Below are positions 10,153-17,883 of a DNA stretch of 64,000 nt, one piece after another (positions within the stretch are counted from its first letter, which is position 1; each line of letters opens with the position of its first letter). The stretch is taken from positions 1 through 64,000 of the forward strand of contig DASVVT010000056.1 of NCBI GenBank assembly GCA_036386415.1, written 5' to 3'. Source of the stretch: DASVVT01 sp036386415 (GTDB lineage Bacteria; Acidobacteriota; Blastocatellia; Pyrinomonadales; Pyrinomonadaceae). The position numbers and the translations under genes were made by a program. The notes under the pieces were generated by a model, which searched no databases, was not told the origin of the DNA, and saw nothing but the letters and a program-made list of their open reading frames with translations.

Positions 10153-10590
10153 CTAATCCTTCACCGAAGAAAGGTAGCGAAGGACATCTGTCGCCATAAT
10201 GACGATGACGACTACAAGGTAGATGACACTCTGCCGACAATAACCCTGCGCTGCCTTCGACGCAGCGATTGCCCCGCCGTAGTTTCCAGCATTATATTCG
10301 GAGTTGACCTTAAGGGATTTAAAGAGCCCCACAATGGGCATGAAAAAGCCCATGATCCCGACCAGCGCCTTGAGAGCTTCCATGAACGCGCGAAACCCGT
10401 AGGGTATTTCTGATCTCACAGCAGGTCCCGTCAGGATTCGCCACGTCCCATACAGAGACGAGCTGCCAAGCAGCAGACAAAGCGGCATCAAGATCAGCAT
10501 CAGGATAATCGCCCACACGAGGTAGTTGGGCGGCCTTTCGGGTCGCGTATCGACTGGCTGACCGGAAGGGCTCTCGACTGTACGCTGCAT
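10153..10590 (-). CDS. CD225/dispanin-like membrane protein
   Basis: A 145-residue protein with hydrophobic segments at about 24-48, 72-98 and 118-138. The part from PNYLVWAIILM to the cytoplasmic loop VNSEYNAGNYGGAIAASKAAQGYCRQS fits the CD225/dispanin pattern (interferon-induced transmembrane-like), where an N-x-x-Y/L-A-G-x-Y-x-G-A-x-x-A-S-x-x-A loop separates two membrane helices. Bacterial members are mostly uncharacterised and occur near secretion or stress genes. The insertion between the helices is longer than usual. A GGAGG ribosome site precedes the ATG. Membrane location is secure; the role is unknown. Confidence 0.65.
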   Translation of the reverse strand: MQRTVESPSGQPVDTRPERPPNYLVWAIILMLILMPLCLLLGSSSLYGTWRILTGPAVRSEIPYGFRAFMEALKALVGIMGFFMPIVGLFKSLKVNSEYNAGNYGGAIAASKAAQGYCRQSVIYLVVVIVIMATDVLRYLSSVKD

Positions 10591-10687
10591 ATCTCATCCT
10601 CCATTTCGACCTATCTATCATTCTTCATGTGACAGAAGCCCCTGGTACGGTTGCAAGCCCCCTTGATGCTAAGCGCCGGAGGCGCGG

Positions 10688-10869
10688 CATATCAGTAGCC
10701 CACGACGCCAGTCTTGGGTTAAGTGAAAGTTAGGGGAATGAGCCCTCGAAGAGGACGGCATCATATCCAGAGACGCAATTCTCAAGCTGCAATTATATGT
10801 CGCCCCTCCCGGAGCTCAGACACATATTCCGTCCTCTCCCCCACGACTGGCGTCGTGGGCTACTGATAT
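10688..10869. repeat. Long nested inverted repeat
   Basis: Perfect 25-bp arms lie at 10688-10712 and 10845-10869 (ATATCAGTAGCCCACGACGC... and its complement). Inside them is a second, imperfect pair (GAGGACGGCAT near 10759 and ATTCCGTCCTC near 10826). It fills the gap between convergent or co-directional genes and could act as a terminator or be a MITE-like element. No target duplication is evident. Confidence 0.75.
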
Positions 10870-10886
10870 TGCGCCGCTGCCGGGGC

Positions 10887-11918
10887 TCAGAGTCTTTTTT
10901 GTATTCGCTCTAACACGGCGTCTTCAGCAGCGTAATCGAACTGCTGCGGGTCTATCTTCTCCGGCGGGTGCGTCCTTTCCCACCCGACCGCTCGCTTCAG
11001 CGCCTCATCCCTTGACACCTGCTCGCTGTATCCAAGCTCCTCGCGCATCCGGCTGGTATCGACCGCCAGATGATGCTCAAAATTGAAGCCTGCGGCCATC
11101 CCGCCCGGCAGCATATCCCCTGGCACAGCGATCACTTCGCCCTTCCATCCGGCAGCCCTCCCCACGGCTCGAACCCACTCCGTTTCGGTCAGTGTATCTC
11201 TTTCGCCGACGTTGTAGATGCGACCGGTCGCGCGCTCGTCTGTCACAGCCAACGCGATGGCGTCCGCAACATTGTCTATATAACCACGCGTCCAGCGCCA
11301 TGCGGCGCGCGCTTCTTCGAGCATGATGAAGGGTCGCCCATCGTCCATGCGTTTCAAATACTCCGACAGGCGGTGCTGAAAGTCTCCTTCCCCGTAGACG
11401 GCTGGCAGGCGCAGGATGGTGCAGGGCAGATGCGCATCGCTCATGACGACACTTTCGACCAGTATCTTTTCATAGCTATACACAGGATCATCCGTCCCTG
11501 CGGCTTTCGCGCGGTAAGGGTAGAGCGCATCGCGTAAGGGCGCATCCTCCGAGAGCGGGATCGAGTCGGGCGGGCCTGATTGAAGACCGAGCAGGCGGCC
11601 ATAAGCGCGATAAACGTCAGCGCTGCTGAGCACCACAGTGCGCTCCGCCAGCCCCTTGAAGACGTGCAACAGGTTCGCAGCATCCTGCTCCGTGTAAGCG
11701 ATCATGTCGAGCACTACCTGCGGCGCGAGCTGTTTGAACTCGGCTTCAAAAGCGAGCAGGTCGCGATGATCCCCGTGGATATGACGCACGTCAGGCGAAA
11801 GCTCCGTCTCCGTCTCGCCGCGATGAAAGATCGTCACCTCGTGGCCTCCTGCGCCTACCAGTCGCCGTACCACGCACGGGCCGACGAAGCGCGTCCCGCC
11901 GATGATGAGAATACGCAT
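10887..11918 (-). CDS. NAD-dependent epimerase/dehydratase (extended SDR)
   Basis: A 344-residue Rossmann protein starting MRILIIGGTRFVG, which contains the G-G-x-x-F-V-G dinucleotide-binding loop. An ATG at 11918 is preferred over the TTG at 11924. The catalytic Tyr/Lys pair is probably in the segment containing DDPVYSYEKILVE. The sequence HRGETETELSPDVRHIHGDHRD is typical of the CSP41/nucleoside-diphosphate-sugar epimerase branch. The substrate is not predictable. It begins immediately downstream of the DinB-like gene (six bases between stop and ATG), so the two are one operon with the nth gene further up. Confidence 0.8.
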   Translation of the reverse strand: MRILIIGGTRFVGPCVVRRLVGAGGHEVTIFHRGETETELSPDVRHIHGDHRDLLAFEAEFKQLAPQVVLDMIAYTEQDAANLLHVFKGLAERTVVLSSADVYRAYGRLLGLQSGPPDSIPLSEDAPLRDALYPYRAKAAGTDDPVYSYEKILVESVVMSDAHLPCTILRLPAVYGEGDFQHRLSEYLKRMDDGRPFIMLEEARAAWRWTRGYIDNVADAIALAVTDERATGRIYNVGERDTLTETEWVRAVGRAAGWKGEVIAVPGDMLPGGMAAGFNFEHHLAVDTSRMREELGYSEQVSRDEALKRAVGWERTHPPEKIDPQQFDYAAEDAVLERIQKRL

Positions 11919-11924
11919 GCTCAA

Positions 11925-12446
11925 TTACTCTGTGAACTTTCGGATCAAGCCTGTGATCCGTGCCAGGTGATGATCGTCATGCTCTGCGATGAAGAAAGCG
12001 AAGTCAAGAACGCGCATCGGCGTTTGCAGGCGAGGATGCAGGGCGCTGCGCAGTATGAACGCCTCGTCGTATTCATCAAGGCGGCGCACGAACTCCGCTC
12101 GCTCCGCACTCAGGGAAGCGAGGATGTTTCCGATGGTATTCGAATTGTGATTCGCGCTGTACGTCTTTCGATTCTGAAGGTCGGCGGGCTGAAGCGTCTC
12201 ACGTCCCGCCTCGTAGTCGTCGAGCCGCGCGATATCCAGCGAGCCTAGATCGAGCAGATGCCCGACATGCTCCTGAATCGACCACCCTTCGCCGTCCCGG
12301 CGCGTGAGAAGCTCCGTGGGCAGACCTGACAAACGGGCTTCAAGTCTGGCGGGCGTGCCGCGCAGACGCTCTACAACGTTTGGATACATCCAGGCTGGAA
12401 GATCAAACGTAAACTCACGCTCAAACCAGCGTATACCCTGTATCAT
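11925..12446 (-). CDS. DinB-family protein
   Basis: A 173-residue four-helix-bundle protein of the DinB/YfiT superfamily. Metal-binding histidines are placed as in the family: one in the helix IQEHVGHLLDLG and two in the C-terminal helix FIAEHDDHHLARI. These proteins are metal-dependent, often induced by stress or thiol-linked (bacillithiol or mycothiol transferases). The particular reaction is unknown. The ATG at 12446 is chosen because AGGAGGT lies 9 bp upstream. The TTG at 12473 overlaps the end of nth by four bases. Operon with the SDR gene downstream. Confidence 0.8.
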   Translation of the reverse strand: MIQGIRWFEREFTFDLPAWMYPNVVERLRGTPARLEARLSGLPTELLTRRDGEGWSIQEHVGHLLDLGSLDIARLDDYEAGRETLQPADLQNRKTYSANHNSNTIGNILASLSAERAEFVRRLDEYDEAFILRSALHPRLQTPMRVLDFAFFIAEHDDHHLARITGLIRKFTE

Positions 12447-12469
12447 CCTCGGCCACCTCCTGACATTAT

Positions 12470-13144
12470 TCAAGCAAACGGGTTGCCCCCCTTGAGCAGA
12501 GACGAGGGGCAGAGTCTCTCAAGCGCGCACTCGGCGCACAGAGGTGTGCGCGCTTTACAGACACGCCTGCCGTGCGCGATCAGCAGGTGCGGGAAATCGA
12601 TCCAATCTTTGCGCGGGACAAGCTCCATCAGGTCGCGCTCGATCTTCTCCGGCTGACCGTGCGGACTCAAGCCGAGGCGCTTAGAGAGACGCGCCACGTG
12701 CGTATCGACGACCACGCCCGCCGCTATCCCGAACGCGTTGCCGAGCACGACGTTCGCCGTCTTGCGCGCTACGCCGGGCAGCAATAGCAACTCTTCGAGC
12801 GTATCAGGCACGCGTCCCCCATATTGATCGCAGATGATGCGGCACGCGCCCTGAATCGCTCGCGCCTTGTTGCGATAAAATCCAGTCGAGCGAATATCAG
12901 TCTCCAACTCGCTCTGCTCCACTCGTAAATAATCGTTGCAATTGCCGTACTTCCGAAACAGGTCGGCGGTGACAAGGTTGACGCGCTCGTCCGTACACTG
13001 CGCCGAAAGGATCGTCGCGACGAGCAGTTGCAGCGGGTTCTTGTGATCGAGCGTGCAATGCGCCTTCGGGTATTCGCGCCTGAGCAGTCGAATGATCTCG
13101 CGCGTCCTCTGCTGCTCCGCCCTGTTCGTTAAGCTCTGCTTCAC
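12470..13144 (-). CDS. nth: Endonuclease III
   Basis: A 224-residue base-excision repair glycosylase/AP lyase for oxidised pyrimidines. The HhH motif LPGVARKTANVVLGNAFG carries the catalytic lysine (K in ARKTA), and the catalytic aspartate is in VVDTHVARLSKRLGL. Four cysteines near the C-terminus (C-x6-C-x2-C-x5-C, in VCKARTPLCAECALERLC) bind a [4Fe-4S] cluster. The GTG at 13144 gives the usual family length. The frame is open 56 codons further upstream, but that part is read from an inverted repeat (THHRGTELTEG) and is not protein-like. Confidence 0.93.
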   Translation of the reverse strand: MKQSLTNRAEQQRTREIIRLLRREYPKAHCTLDHKNPLQLLVATILSAQCTDERVNLVTADLFRKYGNCNDYLRVEQSELETDIRSTGFYRNKARAIQGACRIICDQYGGRVPDTLEELLLLPGVARKTANVVLGNAFGIAAGVVVDTHVARLSKRLGLSPHGQPEKIERDLMELVPRKDWIDFPHLLIAHGRRVCKARTPLCAECALERLCPSSLLKGGNPFA

Positions 13145-13204
13145 ATCAGTTATTAAATCATCTCTCGTCCATGCCTGCCAGTCCAGTAATGTCCAGAGTT
13201 TCAA

Positions 13205-13310
13205 CTCAACTCTCTGTGCTCCCTCCGTGAGCTCTGTGCCTCTGTGGTGAGTCTTGTATAAGGTTGACTCACCACCGCAGACACCGCAGGGCGCAGAGGA
13301 AGCACAGAGC
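13205..13310. repeat. CACAGAG-type inverted repeat
   Basis: The left arm has CTCTGTGCTCCCTCCGTGAG followed by CTCTGTGCCTCTGTGGTGAG. The right arm is its rough complement, TCACCACCGCAGACACCGCA continuing to AAGCACAGAG. Arms are about 45 bp around a short centre. It directly precedes nth on its 5' side, so the nth promoter must lie inside or next to it. Confidence 0.75.
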
Positions 13311-13433
13311 ACTAATCACTTGAGGACGCTACCGCCAGTCCTTGAGGGTTATGCCTCCGGCCATTGACTTACGGACGAACTTGGCTTAGAAGCTAAGCGC
13401 TCAACCGACAAAGCGTTCGCTCTTGAAGAGATC

Positions 13434-15146
13434 GTGCCTGCTGAAGCGACCCAACGCCTGCTCAATCAACTTGACGAATTGAAGCGCAGCTTTGGCGCGA
13501 AGGCGAAAGTGCGCATCGCCAGGATACTCACGCTGCTTTCCGATCACCGCTTCAGAGATGCAGAGTCGCTGATACGCTTTCATGAAATCCTTCTCTTCAT
13601 ACGCGCTTATCCGCACAGCCCCCTCCTCCTGCGACGGGTCGAGAGGATTCTCGCTTCCTTCCCCGAGCGCGTAGAACTGCTCCGTGAGGCAGGTCTTGAA
13701 CTTTCGCCTTTTGAAGAAGGAGAGGTGTCGGGCATCGCCGGTACATCGCTGACAGCCAATTTCAGCTACAACGTAGCTCGCTGGCTCGTCCAAAGGCACG
13801 GGGCGGAGGTCACGATTGATTGGGAGGATTACGAGGACGTAGCGCGTCTGGGCGAGACTCTGCCCAGGTTCGTGCCGCTCCTTGAAGAGGACGCGCTGGT
13901 CGAAGCTAATGTCCCCTTCAATGAATGGCTGCGCAGTGCTGTCGGACGCAGAGGCCGTGACCTTTCATGGCTGATGCGAGGCTTCGAGCAGTTGTCGCTT
14001 TCCAATCAAGAGAAGGCAGAGCTGTACGATTCACTGAAGCTCTACATTCGATGGGAGCCGCGTCGCTTCCGATTGACCCGCACGGGGATGAAGCTCCCTG
14101 TGCGCAAGGTCTACTATCACGACCGCCCCCTTCTGCGCCGCAGCGACATCTCTCTCTTAGCGGAGCTTGATGCGCCAGCCCTGCCGATGGAGAAGCTTTC
14201 ACGCAAACGTGGTGAAGCGATTCTCTCTATGATCCGCGACACGTCCGCGATCCGCTACCGCGAGCTGCATGGCTTCACGTACGGCGATCCGGGCAGCGTC
14301 CTGCATGCGCGGGCTGGCCGTGGCGTAGAGTTCTTCTTCAACGGTGTGAGTCCCGCGCATCGCCTGCCGCTGCGCGCCTATCACTCCGCGTTCATGCTCA
14401 AGAATGGAGTCCCGGTCGGATATGCCGAGGGGCTCTCGTTGTTCGAGCGCATGGAGTTCGGCTTCAACCTCTACTACACCTTCCGTGACGGCGAATCGGC
14501 CTGGCTCTACGCGCGCATGCTGCGGCTGTTTCGCCAGGTGCTGGGCGTCACAGCATTCTCCGTCGATCCGTACCAGATTGGCTTCGAGAATGAAGAAGGG
14601 ATCGAGTCGGGCGCATTCTGGTTCTACCGCAAGCTGGGCTTTCGTCCCGTCCGAGCAGAGATCATGAAGGTCGTGGCGGATGAAGAGCGGAAGATCGCAG
14701 TCCGCCCGCAGTATCGCACGCTGCCCGCAACGCTCCGGCAGATCGCGACCAGCCATCTACTTTTTGAGATGCAGCCCTCGCCGGGCAAGCCCTGGGATCT
14801 TTTCCAGATACGCAACCTCGGGCTCAGTGTCAATCACCGTATGGCGATGCGTTTCGGTGGCGACGCGGCGAAGATACGAAAAAGCTCGGCGATGAGGGTC
14901 GCGCGCGCGCTGGGTCTGAATACGGCTGACTGGAAAGAGCCGGAGCGGCTGGCCTTCGAGAATCTGTCTCTGGTGTTCGCTCTCATCCCGGACTTGGCGC
15001 GTTGGACGGACGGTGAGAAGAGCGCTATCGCCCGTCTTGCACGCGCCAAGGGAGCAGCGGATGAATCGCTCTACGTGAGACTGCTTCAGAAGCAGAGCAG
15101 GCTGCGCGACGCGCTCATCGCTTTGGGATCGAACCGAAAGCCTTGA
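13434..15146 (+). CDS. Uncharacterised 570-aa protein with GNAT-like segment
   Basis: No named family recognised. The N-terminal half is helical and Leu/Arg rich. In the middle (about residues 290-410) runs a segment reminiscent of an N-acetyltransferase fold: a strand ending in AFMLKNGVPVGYAEGLSLFERMEFGFN, later GAFWFYRKLGFRPV, the kind of FYxKLGF ending seen in GNAT proteins. No signal peptide or membrane segment. It starts at a GTG with weak GAAGAG upstream. The frame is open back to 13368 but holds no ATG, GTG or TTG, so the start is uncertain. It could be an acyl-transfer enzyme with a long helical adaptor, but that is inference. Confidence 0.75.
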   Translation: MPAEATQRLLNQLDELKRSFGAKAKVRIARILTLLSDHRFRDAESLIRFHEILLFIRAYPHSPLLLRRVERILASFPERVELLREAGLELSPFEEGEVSGIAGTSLTANFSYNVARWLVQRHGAEVTIDWEDYEDVARLGETLPRFVPLLEEDALVEANVPFNEWLRSAVGRRGRDLSWLMRGFEQLSLSNQEKAELYDSLKLYIRWEPRRFRLTRTGMKLPVRKVYYHDRPLLRRSDISLLAELDAPALPMEKLSRKRGEAILSMIRDTSAIRYRELHGFTYGDPGSVLHARAGRGVEFFFNGVSPAHRLPLRAYHSAFMLKNGVPVGYAEGLSLFERMEFGFNLYYTFRDGESAWLYARMLRLFRQVLGVTAFSVDPYQIGFENEEGIESGAFWFYRKLGFRPVRAEIMKVVADEERKIAVRPQYRTLPATLRQIATSHLLFEMQPSPGKPWDLFQIRNLGLSVNHRMAMRFGGDAAKIRKSSAMRVARALGLNTADWKEPERLAFENLSLVFALIPDLARWTDGEKSAIARLARAKGAADESLYVRLLQKQSRLRDALIALGSNRKP

Positions 15147-15179
15147 GATCGGAATTAGGAGGCTCAAACCTAATGAGAG

Positions 15180-15300
15180 CTCAAGAGTTGTGAGGCGGCT
15201 TCAAACAGGATGGACAGGATAGCTGTGGCAAAAAACACCCATAGCCTTTGTTCCGGCTCTGTTCTTCGAATGTCTATCCTATCCATCCAAGTTCATTTCT
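15180..15300. repeat. Imperfect inverted repeat (ACAGGATGGACAGGATAG)
   Basis: The left part, AACAGGATGGACAGGATAG, is mirrored by TGTCTATCCTATCCATCC at 15271-15288. A smaller inner hairpin AGCTGTGG...CCATAGC lies between them. It sits between the 570-aa gene and the ferredoxin and probably ends the first transcript. Confidence 0.5.
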
Positions 15301-15391
15301 CCTTTCTTCATCCTTCGCTTGCGAGTTTTTATTGACTAGAAGCGCCGAATTGGGTAAAGAAAGAGCGATTGCTGTCTCGGAAGGAGGGGAC

Positions 15392-15691
15392 ATGACATAC
15401 GTAGTTGTTGATTTGTGCGTGGACTGCAAATATACGGATTGTGCTGCGGTCTGCCCCGTAGAAGCTTTTCATGAGTTGCCTGACCGGCTCTACATCAATC
15501 CTGAAACCTGTATCGACTGTGACGCCTGCGTGCCGGAGTGCCCCGTCGAAGCGATATTCGCCGATACGACGCTGCCTGAGCATTACCAGGAATGGCTCGC
15601 ACTCAACGCGGAGGCCGCCGATTATCCGACCATCAGCACCAAGATACCTGCGCTGCACGGGCCGAACTGTTCAGGACCGCCGGAAGGATGA
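15392..15691 (+). CDS. fdxA: Seven-iron ferredoxin
   Basis: A 99-residue ferredoxin. The first cluster motif is C-x2-C-x4-C-x3-CP (CVDCKYTDCAAVCP) and the second is C-x2-C-x2-C-x3-CP (CIDCDACVPECP). The longer spacing in the first motif and the C-terminal extension (HYQEWLALNAEAADYPTIS) are those of FdxA-type [3Fe-4S][4Fe-4S] ferredoxins. It transfers single electrons in the cytoplasm; partners are not shown by the context. A near-perfect ribosome site (AAGGAGGGG) lies 4-12 bp before the ATG, so the longer frame from 15248 is rejected. Confidence 0.92.
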   Translation: MTYVVVDLCVDCKYTDCAAVCPVEAFHELPDRLYINPETCIDCDACVPECPVEAIFADTTLPEHYQEWLALNAEAADYPTISTKIPALHGPNCSGPPEG

Positions 15692-15751
15692 GCGTCCGTC
15701 GCAGATCGACGAAGGGCTTTTCTTTGACGATTCCCGATTCACGATATAGTT

Positions 15752-15897
15752 CCCTGGGTAATGTCCTAATTTAATATGTACTCTGTGCATCCTCCGTGTT
15801 CTCTGCGTCTCTGTGGTGAATTACCTCAGACAGACACTCACCGCACAGGCACAGAGGGCGCAGAGGATGCACAGAGAAAAGATGAAACTAGGACACT
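15752..15897. repeat. Nested CACAGAG-type inverted repeat
   Basis: The inner arms are CTCTGTGCATCCTCCGTG and the complementary words ending GGATGCACAGAG. Outside them is a second pair, GTAATGTCCTAATTT and AAACTAGGACACTAC, 13 of 15 complementary. The double layering also occurs in the element at 54.2 kb, so the conserved unit is larger than the low-complexity core. Confidence 0.75.
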
Positions 15898-15915
15898 ACT
15901 GTTCCTTGAGACTGT

Positions 15916-15944
15916 TTGACAGCCACGTCGATTTGTCCAATACT
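15916..15944 (+). promoter_or_regulatory. Promoter/operator of the BlaI-M56 pair
   Basis: TTGACA (15916-15921) and AATACT (15939-15944) are 17 bp apart. The ATG of the regulator is only 8 bp after the -10 box, so the transcript would be leaderless or nearly so. TTGACA and TGTCCAA form an inverted pair across the spacer that could be the repressor's own operator. The palindrome does not match the usual TACA/TGTA BlaI box, so the operator role is a guess. Confidence 0.4.
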
Positions 15945-15951
15945 GCACGAC

Positions 15952-16395
15952 ATGAAAGCACCGGGATTCACACTACGCGGATTCAGAAGACCGCAAGAGA
16001 TTGCGAAGTTCGCGCTCGGAAAGCTTGAGCACGAGGTGATGGAAGAGGCATGGCGGCGCGGCATAGTCAGCGTGCGCGAAGTGCACAGGGCGTTCGACGA
16101 GCGCGTGGCCTATACGACGCTGATGACGACGCTCGACCGTCTTTACAAGAAGGGTTTGCTGGAACGGCACAAAGAGGGACGCGCTTTTATCTACTCGCCG
16201 CGCCTCTCACGCGAACAGTTGGAGCGCGGCGTGGCGGAGGACGTTATTGACGGGCTGCTGGGTCCCGGCGCGAAGAGCGTCGAGCCGGTGCTGGCCTGCA
16301 TCGTTGATACGGTGAGCGACCATGACCGCGAGTTGCTGAACGAGCTAGACCGTCTCGTCCAGGAGAAGAGGCGAGAGTTACAGGGCGAGGACTGA
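15952..16395 (+). CDS. BlaI/MecI/CopY-family repressor
   Basis: A 147-residue winged-helix repressor. The DNA-binding part runs from LGKLEHEVMEEAWRRG through VREVHRAFDERVAYTTLMTTLDRLYKKGLLERHKEGRAFIYSP, the standard BlaI pattern (recognition helix TTLMTTLDRLYKKGL). The C-terminal helices would dimerise. Partner: the M56 membrane protease gene begins 6 bp downstream. In the family, a signal makes the protease cleave the repressor and so derepress targets. The targets here are unknown; no beta-lactamase lies next to it. The start at 15952 excludes 12 codons read from the promoter. Confidence 0.88.
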   Translation: MKAPGFTLRGFRRPQEIAKFALGKLEHEVMEEAWRRGIVSVREVHRAFDERVAYTTLMTTLDRLYKKGLLERHKEGRAFIYSPRLSREQLERGVAEDVIDGLLGPGAKSVEPVLACIVDTVSDHDRELLNELDRLVQEKRRELQGED

Positions 16396-16401
16396 CGGCT
16401 G

Positions 16402-17403
16402 ATGTATCACCTGCTCGGAGCATGTCTGGCGCTGGCCGCGTTGCTGAGCCTCAATGCGCTGGCTTCGCTGTTGGCGACAGGACTATGGCGCAGCCTGGCG
16501 AAACCTGCGCGGCGTTGGTCGGCAGGCACGCGCGCACGGCTCATCTTCGTTTTGCGCATCTTTCCGGCGGTCGTTGCTGCGACTTGCGTCGTCGCGCTCC
16601 TGATCCCGTCTTACCTGACACATGAGCCTAGATCGACGGGCGAGGTCGTCAGTTTGAAACTCGCCGCGCTCGCTCTGCTCTCAAGCATCGGCATCGCGCT
16701 CGCACTCTGGCGCGGCCTGTGTGCCTGGCGCGCCACGCGGCGACTGGCCTCGAATTGGATCCGTCATAGCGAGCCCATCCAGCTCAAAGATATAACCATT
16801 CCTACTTATCGCATCCGGCATTCGTTTCCCGTGATTGCCGTCGTCGGCGTGCTCAGACCCAGGCTGTTCATCTCGGCACAGGTCTTCGCCTCGCTGACCG
16901 ACGAAGAGCTATCGGCGGCGCTGTCGCACGAGCGAGCGCATCTTGCCGTGCGTGATAATCTCAAGCGCGGGCTGCTGCGCGCCTGCCGCGACGTGCTCAC
17001 GATTGTGCCCTGCGGTCGCTCGCTGGATCACGCGTGGGCTGAAGCGTCTGAGGCGGCTGCGGACGAGCGTGCTGCGCGTGCGGGCGCACACGTCGCGCTG
17101 AGCCTGGCCTCGGCGCTCATCAAGATCGCGCGTCTGGCTCCGGCAGGTGTCAGGCCGACAATGCCTGCGGGCGCACATCTCGTCGGCGAGACCACAGGAT
17201 GCGTCGCCTGGCGCGTGCGCAGGCTGACGCAGTTGGCGGAAATCAAAGGCGCTTTTGACGGACACGGGGCAGACCTGCTGAACCTCAGCATCTGGGCGGG
17301 TCTCGGAGCTTTTCTCATCCTTATCACGCTGGCCGCAGCTAATCCCCAGGTTTTGGAGACGATGCATGTCATGATTGAGCACACCGTCTCGGCGTTGAAG
17401 TGA
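16402..17403 (+). CDS. M56 (BlaR1-like) membrane metalloprotease
   Basis: A 333-residue integral membrane protein with helices at about 5-27, 45-73, 85-108 and near the C-terminus (294-318). The zinc motif is H-E-R-A-H in ALSHERAHLAVRDNLKRGLLRA, with a downstream acidic residue in WAEASEAAADERAA completing the gluzincin site. Unlike BlaR1 it lacks a C-terminal penicillin-binding sensor, so the signal must be sensed by the membrane part or another protein. Co-transcribed with the BlaI-type repressor at 15952. Ends in the gap that holds two inverted repeats. Confidence 0.85.
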   Translation: MYHLLGACLALAALLSLNALASLLATGLWRSLAKPARRWSAGTRARLIFVLRIFPAVVAATCVVALLIPSYLTHEPRSTGEVVSLKLAALALLSSIGIALALWRGLCAWRATRRLASNWIRHSEPIQLKDITIPTYRIRHSFPVIAVVGVLRPRLFISAQVFASLTDEELSAALSHERAHLAVRDNLKRGLLRACRDVLTIVPCGRSLDHAWAEASEAAADERAARAGAHVALSLASALIKIARLAPAGVRPTMPAGAHLVGETTGCVAWRVRRLTQLAEIKGAFDGHGADLLNLSIWAGLGAFLILITLAAANPQVLETMHVMIEHTVSALK

Positions 17404-17470
17404 CCCGGTCTCAAGCTTCAATCCCAAACAACTAGAGCAATTTTCAGTTGAGTGTCAGGAAAAGAAGAAG

Positions 17471-17580
17471 AACCTTCAACGCAGAGGGCGCGAAGGAAGA
17501 ACGCGCCAAGGGACGCGAAGAAGAAGAACCTTTGCGCCCTCTGCGTGCCTTTCCTTCGCGCCCTCTGCGTTGAAGGTTTT
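17471..17580. repeat. GCAGAGGGCGCGAAGG-type inverted repeat
   Basis: Left arm AACCTTCAACGCAGAGGGCG followed by CGAAGGAA. The right arm is its complement, TTCCTTCGCGCCCTCTGCGT then TGAAGGTT. An inner copy (GGACGCGAAG...CTTTGCGCCCTCTGCGTG) makes it longer. Ends in TTTTTT, so it can act as a terminator for the M56 gene. A relative lies at 22461-22546. Confidence 0.8.
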
Positions 17581-17680
17581 TTCCATACGTGCTAATGACA
17601 TCCGCTCTAGGCTCACCACTCATACGCTCCTTGGCAAAGAATTTTGAGCTTTTCAGGCTAAGCTGCTTATACCAAGTTGG

Positions 17681-17773
17681 AGGATAAAAGAAGGTCATAG
17701 ACGATCCACGAAATCACACGAAGCAACACGAAGACAGGCTCTTTCGCGGTTTCGTATTAATTCGTGGGTCGTC
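17681..17773. repeat. GATCCACGAAATCACACGAA-type inverted repeat
   Basis: Arms GACGATCCACGAAATCACAC and its complement TTAATTCGTGGGTCGTC, flanked on the left by GGATAAAAGAAGGTCAT (17681-17697). The same 17-mer, reversed, flanks the related element at 28295-28390. The two are therefore copies of one element in opposite orientation. Confidence 0.8.
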
Positions 17774-17883
17774 TCCCGCCTCTCTTTTCACTGCCATTCT
17801 GTATTATCTATGAACATAGAAACCGCCCGGAAGTTGTCACCCTCTTTCGGGCGGTTTGTATGGAGGCGACTGACTGCTTTGTT

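Larger units (their letters stand above)
17404..17883. other. 480-bp gap with two inverted repeats
   Basis: Between the M56 gene and the convergent secreted protein gene. It contains the repeats at 17471-17580 and 17681-17773 and no plausible gene. A copy of the word AGAGCAATTTTCAGTTGAG just before the first repeat resembles AGAGCAAATTTCGGTCGAG at 56758, also just before an inverted repeat. Confidence 0.6.

Noticed and set aside
12470..13312. 280-residue endonuclease III from the far upstream start
   Set aside because: The first 56 codons are read from an inverted repeat and have no family similarity; the GTG at 13144 gives the normal length.
16402..17403. Beta-lactam sensor BlaR1
   Set aside because: The penicillin-binding sensor domain is absent and no beta-lactamase is adjacent, so only the M56 protease part is claimed.
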